From the NCBI GenBank assembly GCA_023053545.1, contig JAKZAN010000003.1:1025501-1089500 (forward strand): DNA of 64,000 bases, in the 5' to 3' direction. Positions 40,118 to 49,829 of the stretch are shown here, piece by piece (position 1 is the stretch's first letter; each line of letters opens with the position of its first letter). The DNA comes from Lepidurus packardi. Lineage: Eukaryota > Arthropoda > Branchiopoda > Notostraca > Triopsidae. The notes under the pieces are model-generated. The model ran no database searches. It was given only the letters and a program-made list of their open reading frames with translations, and was not told the origin of the DNA. Made by a program: the position numbers and the translations under genes.

Positions 40118-40462
40118 GGTGCGTTTTATTGTGAACGGAACTGAAGAACTGCGTTTACCGGTTGGCTCAACTGTCATTTTAGCGTGGACGGGGTTAAGCT
40201 GCACTGGCGTTTTAGCTTGAACAGCTCAACGGGACGACTTGGCGCGCAGTTCAAAAACCGCCTTCCATTCAACTGCGTTCCTGGCGCATAGTAGAACTCG
40301 GGACGATCCCTAAGCACGCCCGAAGCTGGACGGGCGTTTTATTGTCAACGCTCGTTCAACTGAGCCAGTTGAACGGCGACCTACAGAACGGCCATTTTAT
40401 TGTCAACGAGAGCAGTTCAACGGAAGAACTGGTGAACGGATCAGTTCACAATAAAACGCACC
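40118..40462. mobile_element. 345-base MITE with 19-base terminal inverted repeats
   Basis: GGTGCGTTTTATTGTGAAC at 40118-40136 is the perfect reverse complement of 40444-40462. The inside repeats parts of the end (TTTTATTGTCAACG near 40338 and 40393, GTTCAAC motifs). No coding. Target duplication is not clear. The superfamily cannot be told from the ends alone. Confidence 0.75.
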
Positions 40463-40648
40463 GTAAGTCTCGAGACAATTGCTTCGAGATCGAGACCGAG
40501 ACCAGGCTGAAATTTTCGAGACCGAGACGAGACCGAGACCTGACAATTTTTTTAAAGACGAGACGGAAACTGTAGGGCCCTTGAGACTGGTCTCGAGACC
40601 GAGACCCGGTCTCGAGACCGAGACCCGGTCTCGAGATAACAGCCCTGG
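40463..40648. repeat. GAGACC-rich low-complexity element, hAT-like end
   Basis: Tandem GAGACCGAGACC/CCCGGTCTC units, partly palindromic, fill the segment. On the minus strand it begins CAGGGCTGTTATCTCGAGACC, resembling a hAT terminus. It interrupts the LINE that resumes at 40650. Confidence 0.5.
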
Positions 40649-40649
40649 T

Positions 40650-41675
40650 TGTAGGATTGAATTTACCTGAGCTGCTAGGAAGTTTGTATGGCTAGTCCAT
40701 TTCAGCTGACTGTCGAATATGACGCCCAGGTATCTAACTGCTTTTTTCCGAAATATCATGTTTTCTCCCCAAAGAAGTGGGGCGTCTTCCTGTGAGCGTC
40801 TCCTAGAAAAATGGATCAGTTCCGTCTTCTCCTTCGAAAAATCGAGGTGTAGCTTTTTGCCCCATTTTTCTAGGGAACTGATGTTATTTGCCAAGAACTG
40901 AGAATTCCATTCGCCGGAGGGTCCCGAAACGTAGAAAAGTAAATCATCAGCAAAGGCCCCGAACAACATTCGTTTTCTTTTAACGATCTGGAGAGCCCCG
41001 TTAATGTAGACCAGAAATAGTATAGGTGATAAAGGGGAACCTTGCGGGACTCCTTTATAGATGTTAAAATTGTCACTTCTGTCAGCTCCATTTTCAACGA
41101 AAGCGTGCCTGTTTTTCAAGAAACTTTCTATCCAATAGTTAATTTAGGCGAAATCTTACGCTGGCGTAATTCGGTGACAAGTTTCTTGTGTAATACATTG
41201 TCGAACGCCCCTTTTATATCCAGTAACAATGCAGTGTGAACTTTGTTTTTATCAAAACTCGAAAGAACTTCGTTGCTTAGGCTGAGGAGCGCGTCGGTCG
41301 TGGATTTATGTGGACGGAAACCCCATTGGTTTTCTGCTAGAACATTGTTTTCTTCGAGAAATGTTTTCAAACGCAACGTAAGTGCTTTCTCCATTACTTT
41401 TCCCAAAACAGGTAAGAGAGAAATTGGTCTAAAACTTTTTATCGTTGAGTAATTTTGTTTGTCTGTCTTTGGAAGCGGAAGTACTTTAGCCATTTTCCAA
41501 GTAGACGGGTAAAATCCCATCGAGAATGAAGCGTTAATTAAGTTAACCATAATTTCACCAATGACTGCCCATATCTGTTTGAGGTTCTTGGGTTGTATAC
41601 CGTCATGGCCAGCAGCTTTAATAGGGCGAAGCTCTTTGACTATGTTAGAAATTTCTTCTAAAGAGACTGGTCAGA
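40650..41675 (-). pseudogene. LINE copy 3 reverse transcriptase segment
   Basis: Reads KELRPIKAAGHDGIQP, SFRPISLLPVLGKVMEKAL, LLLDIKGAFDNVLH, GVPQGSPLSPILFLVYINGAL and AFADDLLFYVSG, with all RT catalytic motifs, then EKTELIHFSRR and RYLGVIFD before truncation. A frameshift near 41125 and stops near 41570-41640 break it. Confidence 0.8.
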
Positions 41676-43835
41676 AGTGTATGCAATATCTCCGCAATAT
41701 TTACCCATTTTAAACACAAAAACTGCTGTTTCAGTACATTCTTCTTTATCAGTTAGTGTCCAAGTGGTGGTAGTGAACTACAATTACTTTCCTGTTTGTC
41801 TAAAATATCCTAAAAAGTCAAAATTAGTGAACCAAAGAGTGGTGTTGTGACTATGTTGCGAAGCCCGGTACCCTTCTCCTAGCAGAGGAGGGTCCAGGAA
41901 AACGTCCAAGATATTGATATGGACAATCCTGAATTCCAAACTCCTGAGTCTAAACGAAAACGCAGCCCTCAAGATGACCCCCGGTTAAAAGAATTATCCC
42001 AACAGACCCAACCCAACCCCAAGTAGCGCTCGCCAACACTTCATCAAGAACTTTCCTTCCCGACTATGTGAAAGTTGTCCTTGAAAGTAATGACAAGCTC
42101 ATGAGAGAAGTATCCTCACTCAGAGAAACCAAGACCGAACTTTTGGAGCTAGTGACGGCTCTTACTGGTAAAGTGGAACTCTTAACTACGAAAATCGAAA
42201 CCCTGTCAAACCAATTCTTTAACGCGGTTGGACAACAAGACAATCACCCTCTTAGCGCTGCGTCTTGGTCCCAAGTGGTTGGTAAACCCTCAACAACCAT
42301 TCCTAACACCCGATCGGGTAATATGCAAACCGGCAACGACGAATTACCGGAAGATGTCCTCTGTATTGAATTGGAAGACAACGCTAAGAGAGACGCAATT
42401 TTTTCGCGCAAAGACCTACTGGAGCTGATTGAAAAAGACCTATCACAATTTTGCCCTGAAGCCCCTAAACCAGTCCTTGCCAATAAAACAAAGACGGGCA
42501 AAATCATCCTGACGTTTAAGAACAAGGAAGACAAGAAAAAAAGTGAAGCCCCTCTCAAATCGGCGAAACTGCCTACTCTTGGCTCTGTAAAAACCGTTAC
42601 ACGTCAGCCGAACTATGACGTCATTATCCACCAGCTGCCGAAAGATCAAACTATTTCAGACGTCTTGAAGCACATATCCAAAAAAAACGACTTGAGTTGG
42701 AACTTCGAGGCGGGGATAGCCAAACCGCTGAATCCAGACAGTGGCAAAGACTACGGCTCTATCATGTTCACTTGTCCCTCAATCGAGTGTAAAAAATCAT
42801 TGCTAAACCTCGGTTCACTCTACGCATATAATCATCGAGTCCAAGTAGAAGACATCCGTCGTTCCCCTGTACGCCAATGTTTCCGCTGCCAATAATACGG
42901 ACACATTGCTTTGAATTGTAAGAGCACAAGCCCGAAATGCGGCAAGTGCGCTCGCACCGACCATGAAACTAGCAGATGCAACTCCAAAAATCTAAAATGC
43001 TCGAACTGCAGAGGAAAACACGCAACGTATGAGCCATCATGCCCCGTTCGGATTGAACACATACGAAAAATTTCCGACCGCAACAAAACACCCCGGAGGC
43101 AATGTCCGACGGTCTCAACAGGCAATGAACTGTATAACTTTGTTATGGAACACAATCTCTCACTTGTCAACACACGGAACGTACCAACATTCCTAAATGA
43201 ACGGGGTTACCGATCAACCATAGACTTAACTTGGATCTCTTCACAACTATCCGACGTGGTAAACCTGAAAATTCTAGAAGACTCACATTACTACAACGAG
43301 GCAGACCACGTGGCGATCGAACTCACCGTCGACCTCCCATGCTCTACCAACGTGGTCACAAAATCATGGTGGTGCTATCAAAAAGCGAACTGGGAGAAGC
43401 TACGTTCAGACATTGTTAATAAGCTTTCAACCCACAAGCACTGCTTCTCTGAGCTCTCCAACTCCTATGCCTTAGATCAAGCAGTCGAGCTGCTCACGTC
43501 AACAATTCAAAATGCTATGACTGCAAATATTCCTAGGAAACCTATTTTTAACTGGAAAAACCCATGGTGGAAAAATAATCTATGAGACCTACGGAAACAG
43601 GCAGCGAAAGCTCTAAACAACTACAGAAAGTATGGCGGTTCCGAACGTGAAAGAATTTGGAGACAATTGAGACACTTATACAGAGCAGAAACAAGAAAAT
43701 GCCGAGATCAGTTCTGGACATTATAATTGAATACAAACAATACTAGCATATGGACCCTAGATCGTCTGTTCCGAACTAAACAAAACAGCCGAATCGAACA
43801 ACTAAAGCAAGAAGATGCCAAGCTTAAAAAGTGCT
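41676..43835 (+). pseudogene. LINE copy 3 5' end, ORF1 and endonuclease, internally deleted
   Basis: ORF1 begins at ATG 41919 (MDNPEFQTPESKRKRSPQ) and is stopped at 42024, but resumes in another frame to 42895. It continues past a stop between the first Cys and the rest of knuckle 1 (CFRCQ / YGHIALNC), through CGKCARTDHETSRC and CSNCRGKHATYEPSC. Near 43110 it jumps to the endonuclease (NFVMEHNLSLVNTRNVPTF, STIDLTWIS, EADHVAIEL), so the ORF1 end and endonuclease N-terminus are deleted. The linker before RT follows to 43835. Confidence 0.75.
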
Positions 43836-44660
43836 GTTCATGCAAAGATCCTTTCCTCCGTTATCGTAAGATAAAAGAATTGAAAGCTGGCTAAGTAAAT
43901 CCATTCATTACTATACGTTTCTTTCCCTTATAAATCTTATAAGGCATTTTCTACAGTTTTCTTTCGTTATTAATTAATCTGTACAAGTTGCTGTAACCTT
44001 ATTTCAATCCTCATTGCCGTTTGACTGCGTCCGGTACCGTTTTCATTGCGAGCGATAGGTTAGATTTCACTTCTGCCTTAAAAATTGCTGTTACAGATAT
44101 CGACTTGTCCAAGCAACCGCAACGTGAAATGATTCTCAACGAAATTATCATTCTGCGAGACATTATCCATCCCAATATGCTCAATTTCTAGAGTGCCAAT
44201 TACTACGATGACCATCTGGTCGTAAGTTTTCTTAATTCACTTTCTCTCTTACGTTTTTCTTCATTTCAGTTTAAATGACACTCGGATAAATTGGTACAAG
44301 ATATCAGGGAATTGATGGACGAAGGCTAATTAATCGATGCGGTGATCGAAGCAGTATTAAAAGAAGGCCAAATTTCTGGGATTTGTCGGGAGTTCCTTCA
44401 AGGTATTGCTTACTTACGTGATAAGGTACTTTTGTGCTAAAAGTTTAAATACTTTAGCTTGTAACCTTTCCTTTGATAGAACGTAATCCACCGAGACTTA
44501 CAATCCAACAGCGTTTGACCTTACTCAACTTCGGAACCGATGGGACATTCCATTGCAGCATCAAACTGATTCTACTAGCATTTACGATGGTTTGAAAATG
44601 GTCCGGAAATGTAGTAAGTACGATAACATCCAGTATTTATACGAAATTGAGGCTTAACTA
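43836..44660 (+). pseudogene. PAK/STE20-like kinase pseudogene
   Basis: About 44050-44221 encodes IAVTDIDLSKQPQREMILNEIIILRD and HPNMLNF, which resembles the PAK kinase N-lobe (a QQPKKE..INEI..M pattern) and ends at a GT donor. The exon at about 44280-44425 has EGQISGICREFLQGIAYLRDK, the block before the catalytic loop. The next, about 44482-44515, has NVIHRDLQSNSV, where the catalytic Asp is kept and Lys is replaced by Gln. Stops occur at about 44190, 44328 and 44517. PAKs are cytoskeletal signalling kinases. Introns are kept, so this is a genomic duplicate. Confidence 0.7.
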
Positions 44661-44689
44661 TGACCTTTTCCCTCAGTTTTGCGTTTACT

Positions 44690-45225
44690 AGGAAGTGTAG
44701 TTCGAGTGTTGTAAGGAGTTAAGGCGACAAAATCTACAAGTCTTCGTCGAACGTTTACTTGATGAACTAGAGAACTGCTGGGACCGATTCCTGGTTGGTC
44801 CACATGCGCGTTGTCCGTTTGAACCTATGAAATCCGAGGAGTGGAGTGATAATTTGCTTGAATTCCACGAGACGGGAGTTGTCAAATATCAGAGTCTCTG
44901 CGCGACGCTTAAAAAAACCTTTTTGACAGTAAAATGGAACTTAATTTGAATCAACTGGCGAAAAAATTACCAAGTATTTAAAGTTTTTGTTGTTTTGATT
45001 AGATGAAACGTTGCGAAGGACATTTTAACCGTATGCTGGACCTAGAAGCACGGGATAAAGATCCCGCTAGTCTGTTTGGAAACCGGGGTTGTGCCTTATT
45101 TCTAGAAGCAAAGGAACGGAAGAAGATTACGAAGATTTACGAAAAGTGGAAGAAGAACTGTTTATGCTGCACAATTACGACAAACTTAAGGCCAAACCTT
45201 GGTTATCTTTGATACCACCTACAGC
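44690..45225 (+). pseudogene. PRC1/MAP65-like (fascetto) pseudogene fragment
   Basis: The first segment encodes ERLLDELENCWDRFLVG and NLLEFHETGVVKYQSL. After an intron (AG at 45000-45001) the second encodes CEGHFNRMLDLEARDKDPAS and LFGNRGCALFLEAKERKKI. Both blocks match the spectrin-like region of PRC1 (its LLWDKCF..., LLQLHDAEIVRLK and ASDPNRFTNRGG blocks, from memory). PRC1 bundles antiparallel microtubules at the spindle midzone. Only the middle of the gene is present, and it changes frame near 45130. Confidence 0.65.
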
Positions 45226-45631
45226 AAGTTCATAAAGGAGCAATTGGCCAAGTACGAGTCAATGATGTCAATGTATACGAATCAATGAATACGATAAAAT
45301 GAGAGTAACAGATGGTAATTAGCTAACAATTTTTAGATATTTAATTAGTTTGAATTTTTGTAAAATTGAATTAGCTTCTCTTTTGACGAAAAAAGTGAGC
45401 AGGACTATCCTTGAAAGCTTTTTCGTCAAAACTGGCTTCCACTGTGGAAACAGATCTCTCAGAAGTGTCGCTATGAAGGTACACAAATCGGTTTTATTAA
45501 GGCCAACCCGATTTTCATCCAAGGATTTACGCTTAGGTGAGTCGAAATGCTCTTCTTTTGCTTTTGTGTAGCGTTCAATGCAATTTTATTGTGTTTTGAA
45601 TCGTTTCCTTATTTTTATTCTACTTTTTAGG
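45226..45631. other. Dispersed short repeat and AT-rich DNA
   Basis: CTACAGCAAGTTCATAAAGG at 45221-45240 continues into sequence resembling 12003-12060 next to the NCAPG tail (both have AAAATGAGA-AACAGA-G-TAATTA). A 13-base inverted repeat, TTTTGACGAAAAA at 45381-45393 with its complement at 45419-45431, also lies here. No gene is supported. Confidence 0.5.
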
Positions 45632-46390
45632 CCATCAAGACAGCTTTCACTACATGAACCAGTGCGGGAGTCCTTACCTTGATGGGGTAAAGGATTTGGA
45701 GGAGTTCACGCACACCAATCGCGCCTTCCATTCATTTGGTTTAATTACGAGATCCAGAAGAATCTTTTCAGGATTTTGGGGGCTATTTTGCACCTAGGAA
45801 ACGTGCAGATTGAAGAAGCGGATCAAGAGAGCTGCAAAATCCAGGTAATTCGTATAAACGTTATAATTATTTATGTTTTAAAATAAGTATTTACGTTTGA
45901 AGTCCTTTTTTAGAAGAATTTTCGAGTTTTCGAGTTTCGAATTTTGGAGTTCAACTAGTTAAGATTTCAATTTTATTTTAGCGTCCTGATACTACTGGGT
46001 GATCACCTGGATGATTTCTGCCATGTGATGGGTTTGGAAATTGAATATAAGGAGGATTTGCGTAAATGGTTGCGTTATCGCCAGATTGTTACTAAGCGAG
46101 AAGTGTTTACAGAGCCATTGAACCTAAAAGAGGTAAATAACGCTCAATTTTGTCCTTTCAAATAAAAAAAAAGTCAATTATATAAAGTCAAAATGTCGAC
46201 TTTTTCTTTTGTTTCAGGCGATATGTAGGCGTGAAGCCCTAGCTAAGCATATTTATTGGCCTTTGTTTAAAAAAATGTGTCCTTGATCAACAAATCTTTG
46301 GCTAGAAATGCCAAATCGTTCCGGTTTATCGGCGTCTTGGATATTTACGGGTTGGATATCTACTTGGATATCTACAATTGAGGCCAACAT
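45632..46390 (+). pseudogene. Myosin V-like motor-domain pseudogene (three exons)
   Basis: Exon 45632-45844 encodes FHYMNQCGSPYLDGVKDLEEF and, after a frameshift, GAILHLGNVQIEEAD. Exon 45982-46132 encodes HLDDFCHVMGLEIEY and LRKWLRYRQIVTKREVF. The exon from 46218 encodes EALAKHIYWPLF and, after another frameshift, INKSLARN...FIGVLDIYG. These are consecutive segments of a class V myosin head. Introns are 137 and 85 bases. The gene is broken by at least three frame changes. Confidence 0.75.
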
Positions 46391-48021
46391 GATTTTCGTC
46401 GTTACATGAAGAAGAAGAGGTTAAGGAATACGTTTTACCTAATAGCCGCGGGCTTTTCAGGTATTCATGTTTGGGTACAAAAAGAAAAGGCCAAAAAGGT
46501 ATTTATTGGATTTTTTTGCTAGTCGACAGTTTATGGCAGCAACTTGAGGATATAGTCAACGTTTCGGAAGAAATCGAGCCACCCTTATTACCGCACTACA
46601 GGGCCAATTACATGACAAGTAATCCGTCGTTTTTATCAATTTATTATTAATTTTAGAATCTCTAAGGCTTCATTACCCGTACATAAAGAAATGGCTTGAG
46701 TAAAACCTTTTGCTAAAATACCGTTTTTACATGTAGTTGGTAAACAGTTTATTTCTTACTTGGCTAAGCGTTAGTTGATTGAATTATTTAAATTAGCTCT
46801 CTGTAATTATTTTAAATCTGTAATCTCTAAAATCATCAATCTTAGAGAGTGCAGAAAATTAAATAATTAATGATCACTATTGAATAAGTGAGTTAAAAAA
46901 AGGGAAGTATTTCAAAGCAAACTAGTTCCGTTTGCACCGTTAATGCCCAAAATCTCTCATAATGGCGCCCGAGTCGTATTGCGCAACTGGAACGCAGCTA
47001 TGGCTGAGTGGCAGCCCCTAAGGAAGCCTCTCCTGTTGGCGTATAGCGTGCTTTGTCAGAATAACTGGATTAAAAAGTGGAACTTTTTGGAAGTTTTAGA
47101 GGTAAGAAACAACTGGGAAACATTCGCATTCACTTATACTTAATTAATTTACCAAGTTTAACCTCTACGTGTGCCAGTTAAACCCGTTCTTGTCATTTTT
47201 AAGAGCGATTACAAGCTGTCCGTTGTCCCACATTCAAACGTTGCTCTAACGTTTAGACAACGTTAAGATTTTCTAAAAAAAACGAAATGTTTAGAAAAAT
47301 GAAGGATTTTTGTATTTTTACTTTTTTTTCTATTTAACATAAGAAGAGCTTACTAGCTTACAATGGGATAGAGTACGCGCGTTGAAATTGGCGTAATAAA
47401 CTGCACGTGGTAGGTGTTCACTTTTGCGGGAAATTTGTCAGCACGATAAAGGAAAAATGTCAGTACTTTCCATAGTTTCATTTCCATTTATTGTTGCTAG
47501 ATTGGTTTGATTTCTTATTTAATACTATGTAATTTAATGCTATTTAAACATTATTCTTACAATGCATGCTAGCTATAATTTGGAAATAAGTTATTAATAT
47601 TTGTTTTTATAGAGCTTTTGTTTTTCTTGGCAAATAGATACCGCCCATTGAGATAACTTTTCAGTGAACCAGCAACCTTTTGCAGGCATCTGGTTTCTTC
47701 TCTGGGTTGTGCTTTTGTTGAGTTTGTCTGGATTCTTCAAAGGTTGTTTTAGCTGAGAGTGTTCGTGTCTTGACACGAGGTGTCTCAGCTGCTGCTAAAA
47801 CATTCGAGTTATTCTTTTCGTCAAAGCATTTCACGTCGAAGTCGGCTATTACTAGGAGTTGTAGTAAGAATGAATCAGGGTTTTTGAAGTTATTGGTGGT
47901 TTCTGACTTAAATGTTTTTTTCATTTAAATGCATCTTAGGCCTCGGCTATTGACAGCTCAATTATTGAAATTACTTTGTTATTACGTCATATTCGAAGCC
48001 AAAAATGTCTTCTCTTGCGTT
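46391..48021. other. Mostly non-coding stretch with two unrecognised open frames
   Basis: Two frames could be remnants: 46943-47143 on the plus strand (NGARVVLRNWNAAMAEWQPL, not recognised) and 47924-47661 on the minus strand (Lys/Thr/Ser-rich, not recognised). Near 47228-47265 there are ACGTT motifs spaced about 12 bases, like the array at 17941. Confidence 0.4.
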
Positions 48022-48122
48022 TCAGTGGCAGAACAAAATAACGAATTGCGTACTTGGCAGAAATAGTTTTGCCTGCTCCTGACTCTCCTGACACAATGAT
48101 GGATTGGTTTCGGTTCTCTCTG
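48022..48122 (-). pseudogene. Myosin P-loop exon, inverted
   Basis: The minus strand encodes [20 protein letters not shown] followed by SAKYAIRYF. The ATP-binding P-loop GESGAGKT is at 48065-48088. It belongs with the myosin V-like exons at 45632-46390 but lies on the other strand and downstream, so the gene copy has been rearranged. Confidence 0.75.
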
Positions 48123-48400
48123 CAACAAAAAATCGCCCTTTTTTGTACCAAATGAGGAATTTATTGTAAATAGGAATCAAACAGAAGGAAAAGCTGAACC
48201 TTTCAGGTTATTTTTATCCAAAGAGAGTTGTTCGAGAGAGCTGAGAGTGTTGGTGTTTATGGCTTTGAACATTTACATGTAATGAAGGCCGTTCCTTTGC
48301 TCAATGGTGCTTTTCGGTTTTAATTTTGACATTTTCGACATTATGTAAAGTTCAGGGCTTGGGTTGGGAGAGGTGACGGAATGTTTAATGTCCGGGAGTT
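48123..48400. other. Non-coding stretch
   Basis: No supported gene; a T-run at 48400-48409 may be the tail of the LINE remnant that follows on the minus strand. Confidence 0.35.
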
Positions 48401-48720
48401 TTTTTTTTATTGTTGATTAAATCCAAAAAGGCTGTGGTATGTGGGGTTATTGTGAGATTTGACAGAATTGTTAACGTGCTACAGTGTAAACGGTTTCTCC
48501 ACAAAATTGGAGATGGATCGGTCTTGTAAGGGGTTCTCAATTGTTCCCATCTTCTTTTCCACTTTTCGTTACTGCTTCCTTGATCCATTCCAGGGTTTCT
48601 GCTTGGATTGTAGGTGTATATCTGTCCAGACGGTCGACAGTAGGCACCTTGCTCTCTCCGAGCAGGTGTGTGACGTGTCTCGGCTGCTTCGGTGGAAAGT
48701 GACTTAATACCGTACTTTCC
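48400..48720 (-). pseudogene. LINE ORF2 C-terminal fragment
   Basis: The minus strand reads ETLEWIKEAV and a diverged downstream part, as in LINE copy 1 (GWIEEATM). It is strongly decayed. A related segment occurs again at 49560-49620. Confidence 0.5.
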
Positions 48721-49154
48721 AGGAGCAGCTCGATAGTATATTATCCTAATCTGGCGTTAGGGGGTCTCCGGTCAGTGTTAGTGATGGGAATAGAGCACGC
48801 CCTCCAAATGGAAAGTCCCTCCTTTTGTACAGGAACTCCCTAAACCCCAACACTATACAAAATTTCAGTACCCTTGGAGTACTATTTTGCCAATCATTTT
48901 CATTCTCCGCCGATCCCTCTGAATTTCCTTGATTTCCACTCGCCCCACGGTAATCCAACCTCTACCGCTGAATATCAGTTTTTCCTTTGTGTGACCATTA
49001 TTTTCATTATTATTACTAGTATTATTTTACAAGTTATGCTAGTAATTGCTATGTCCTGATATTACTCTTTAGATCTCGTTTTGTTTTTGTTTTTTTAATA
49101 TCGGCAGGAGAGACGAGAGATCCGAAGGCCTTTGTGCTTGATGGGTTTAACCAT
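48721..49154. other. Non-coding stretch, no supported gene
   Basis: No recognisable coding. Possibly decayed LINE. Confidence 0.35.
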
Positions 49155-49451
49155 TTAATTTTGTGTTGCTGTTTTTAATAGAATGATTTGATTGTACTGT
49201 TCACAGCTGCTACAGGTGTACTTCTTGATGGCTCCAGCAGTGATTTCCAGCTCCAGACTTTCGTTTTTGCGGTTCATGTGTTGAACGATCTCTTCCTCAA
49301 ATGCGTTTTTGTGCAGCTGGTGTATAATAACATCCAGTTGTGGCTTCGGTATAATCGTCTTGATCGGCCGAAGAGTTTTAAGTTGAGTTTCTTTGAGTTT
49401 TATTTCTGCATCATTCTTGGCTCGTAGGATTCGGGCGCCTCTTCTGGCCAT
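49155..49451 (-). pseudogene. LINE ORF1 fragment
   Basis: The minus strand encodes LKTLRPIKTIIPKPQLDVII and HQLHKNAFEEEIVQHMNRKNES. This corresponds to the segment before the zinc knuckles of ORF1 in the LINEs at 42068 and 59000 (there: NYDVIIHQLPKD and NSDLVIHQIPRD). Confidence 0.65.
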
Positions 49452-49520
49452 GGATAAGCGTTTTCATCTGGCAACTTCGGGAGACGCCCATAGACTAGTT
49501 CAAATAGAGGGAACCCGCAT
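49430..49520 (-). pseudogene. Gypsy integrase fragment
   Basis: The minus strand reads FPLFELVYGRLPKLPDENAY followed by PWPEEA, the segment after the integrase core in Gypsy A and B. It is joined directly to the LINE ORF1 fragment. Confidence 0.6.
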
Positions 49521-49539
49521 GGTTCGCATGGTCCATTTA

Positions 49540-49829
49540 ATTGCTTCTAATTTGCTTGTACGTGTATACCTGTCCAGGTGGTCGACATTAGGCATCTTGC
49601 TCTCTCAGTAGGTGTTTACTTCTGTCTCGGCTGCTCCGGTGGAAAATGTAATAACCTAGTTTCCAGGAGCAGCTCAATAGGAGGTAAGCGCAGTTTGCTA
49701 TGACCGTTGCCTGAAAAAGAACGTGCGGAACAGTTGATCGACTTCCAGACTTTCGATAGTTTTCGAATCCTTTCTGCAGTGTGGTTGTCTCTTTCTGCGA
49801 CGTGGGCTATACGTTTGTTGCATAGCAGC
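49540..49829 (-). pseudogene. LINE remnant left of the mini LTR element
   Basis: Decayed LINE RT/C-terminal sequence; it repeats the VDR..RYT segment of 48610-48680 and then reads toward a thumb-like region. It is continuous with 50917 once the inserted element is removed. Confidence 0.45.

Larger units (their letters stand above)
40650..43835. mobile_element. LINE copy 3 with a twin-priming 5' inversion
   Basis: The left segment (41675-40650) is LINE RT on the minus strand. The right segment (41676-43835) is the 5' end, ORF1 and endonuclease on the plus strand. The junction begins GTCAGAAGTG, the same bases that begin the 5' untranslated part of the full LINE near 58780. The right segment ends at EQLKQEDAKL, about 60 codons before the point where the left segment begins. 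This is the order expected of twin priming. The LINE 3' end is lost at 40650. Confidence 0.65.

Noticed and set aside
40463..40648. CRISPR-like or regulatory GAGACC array
   Set aside because: The units are short, unspaced and palindromic (CCCGGTCTCGAGACC), in a eukaryotic transposon context; simple sequence expansion inside a hAT-like end explains it.
41676..43835. Two independent LINE insertions head to head
   Set aside because: Possible, but the junction coincides with the LINE 5' start and the two pieces are complementary along ORF2 with little overlap, which twin priming explains with one event.
47661..47924. Continuation of the myosin V exon series on the minus strand
   Set aside because: The translation does not resemble the segments that follow the P-loop in myosin heads.
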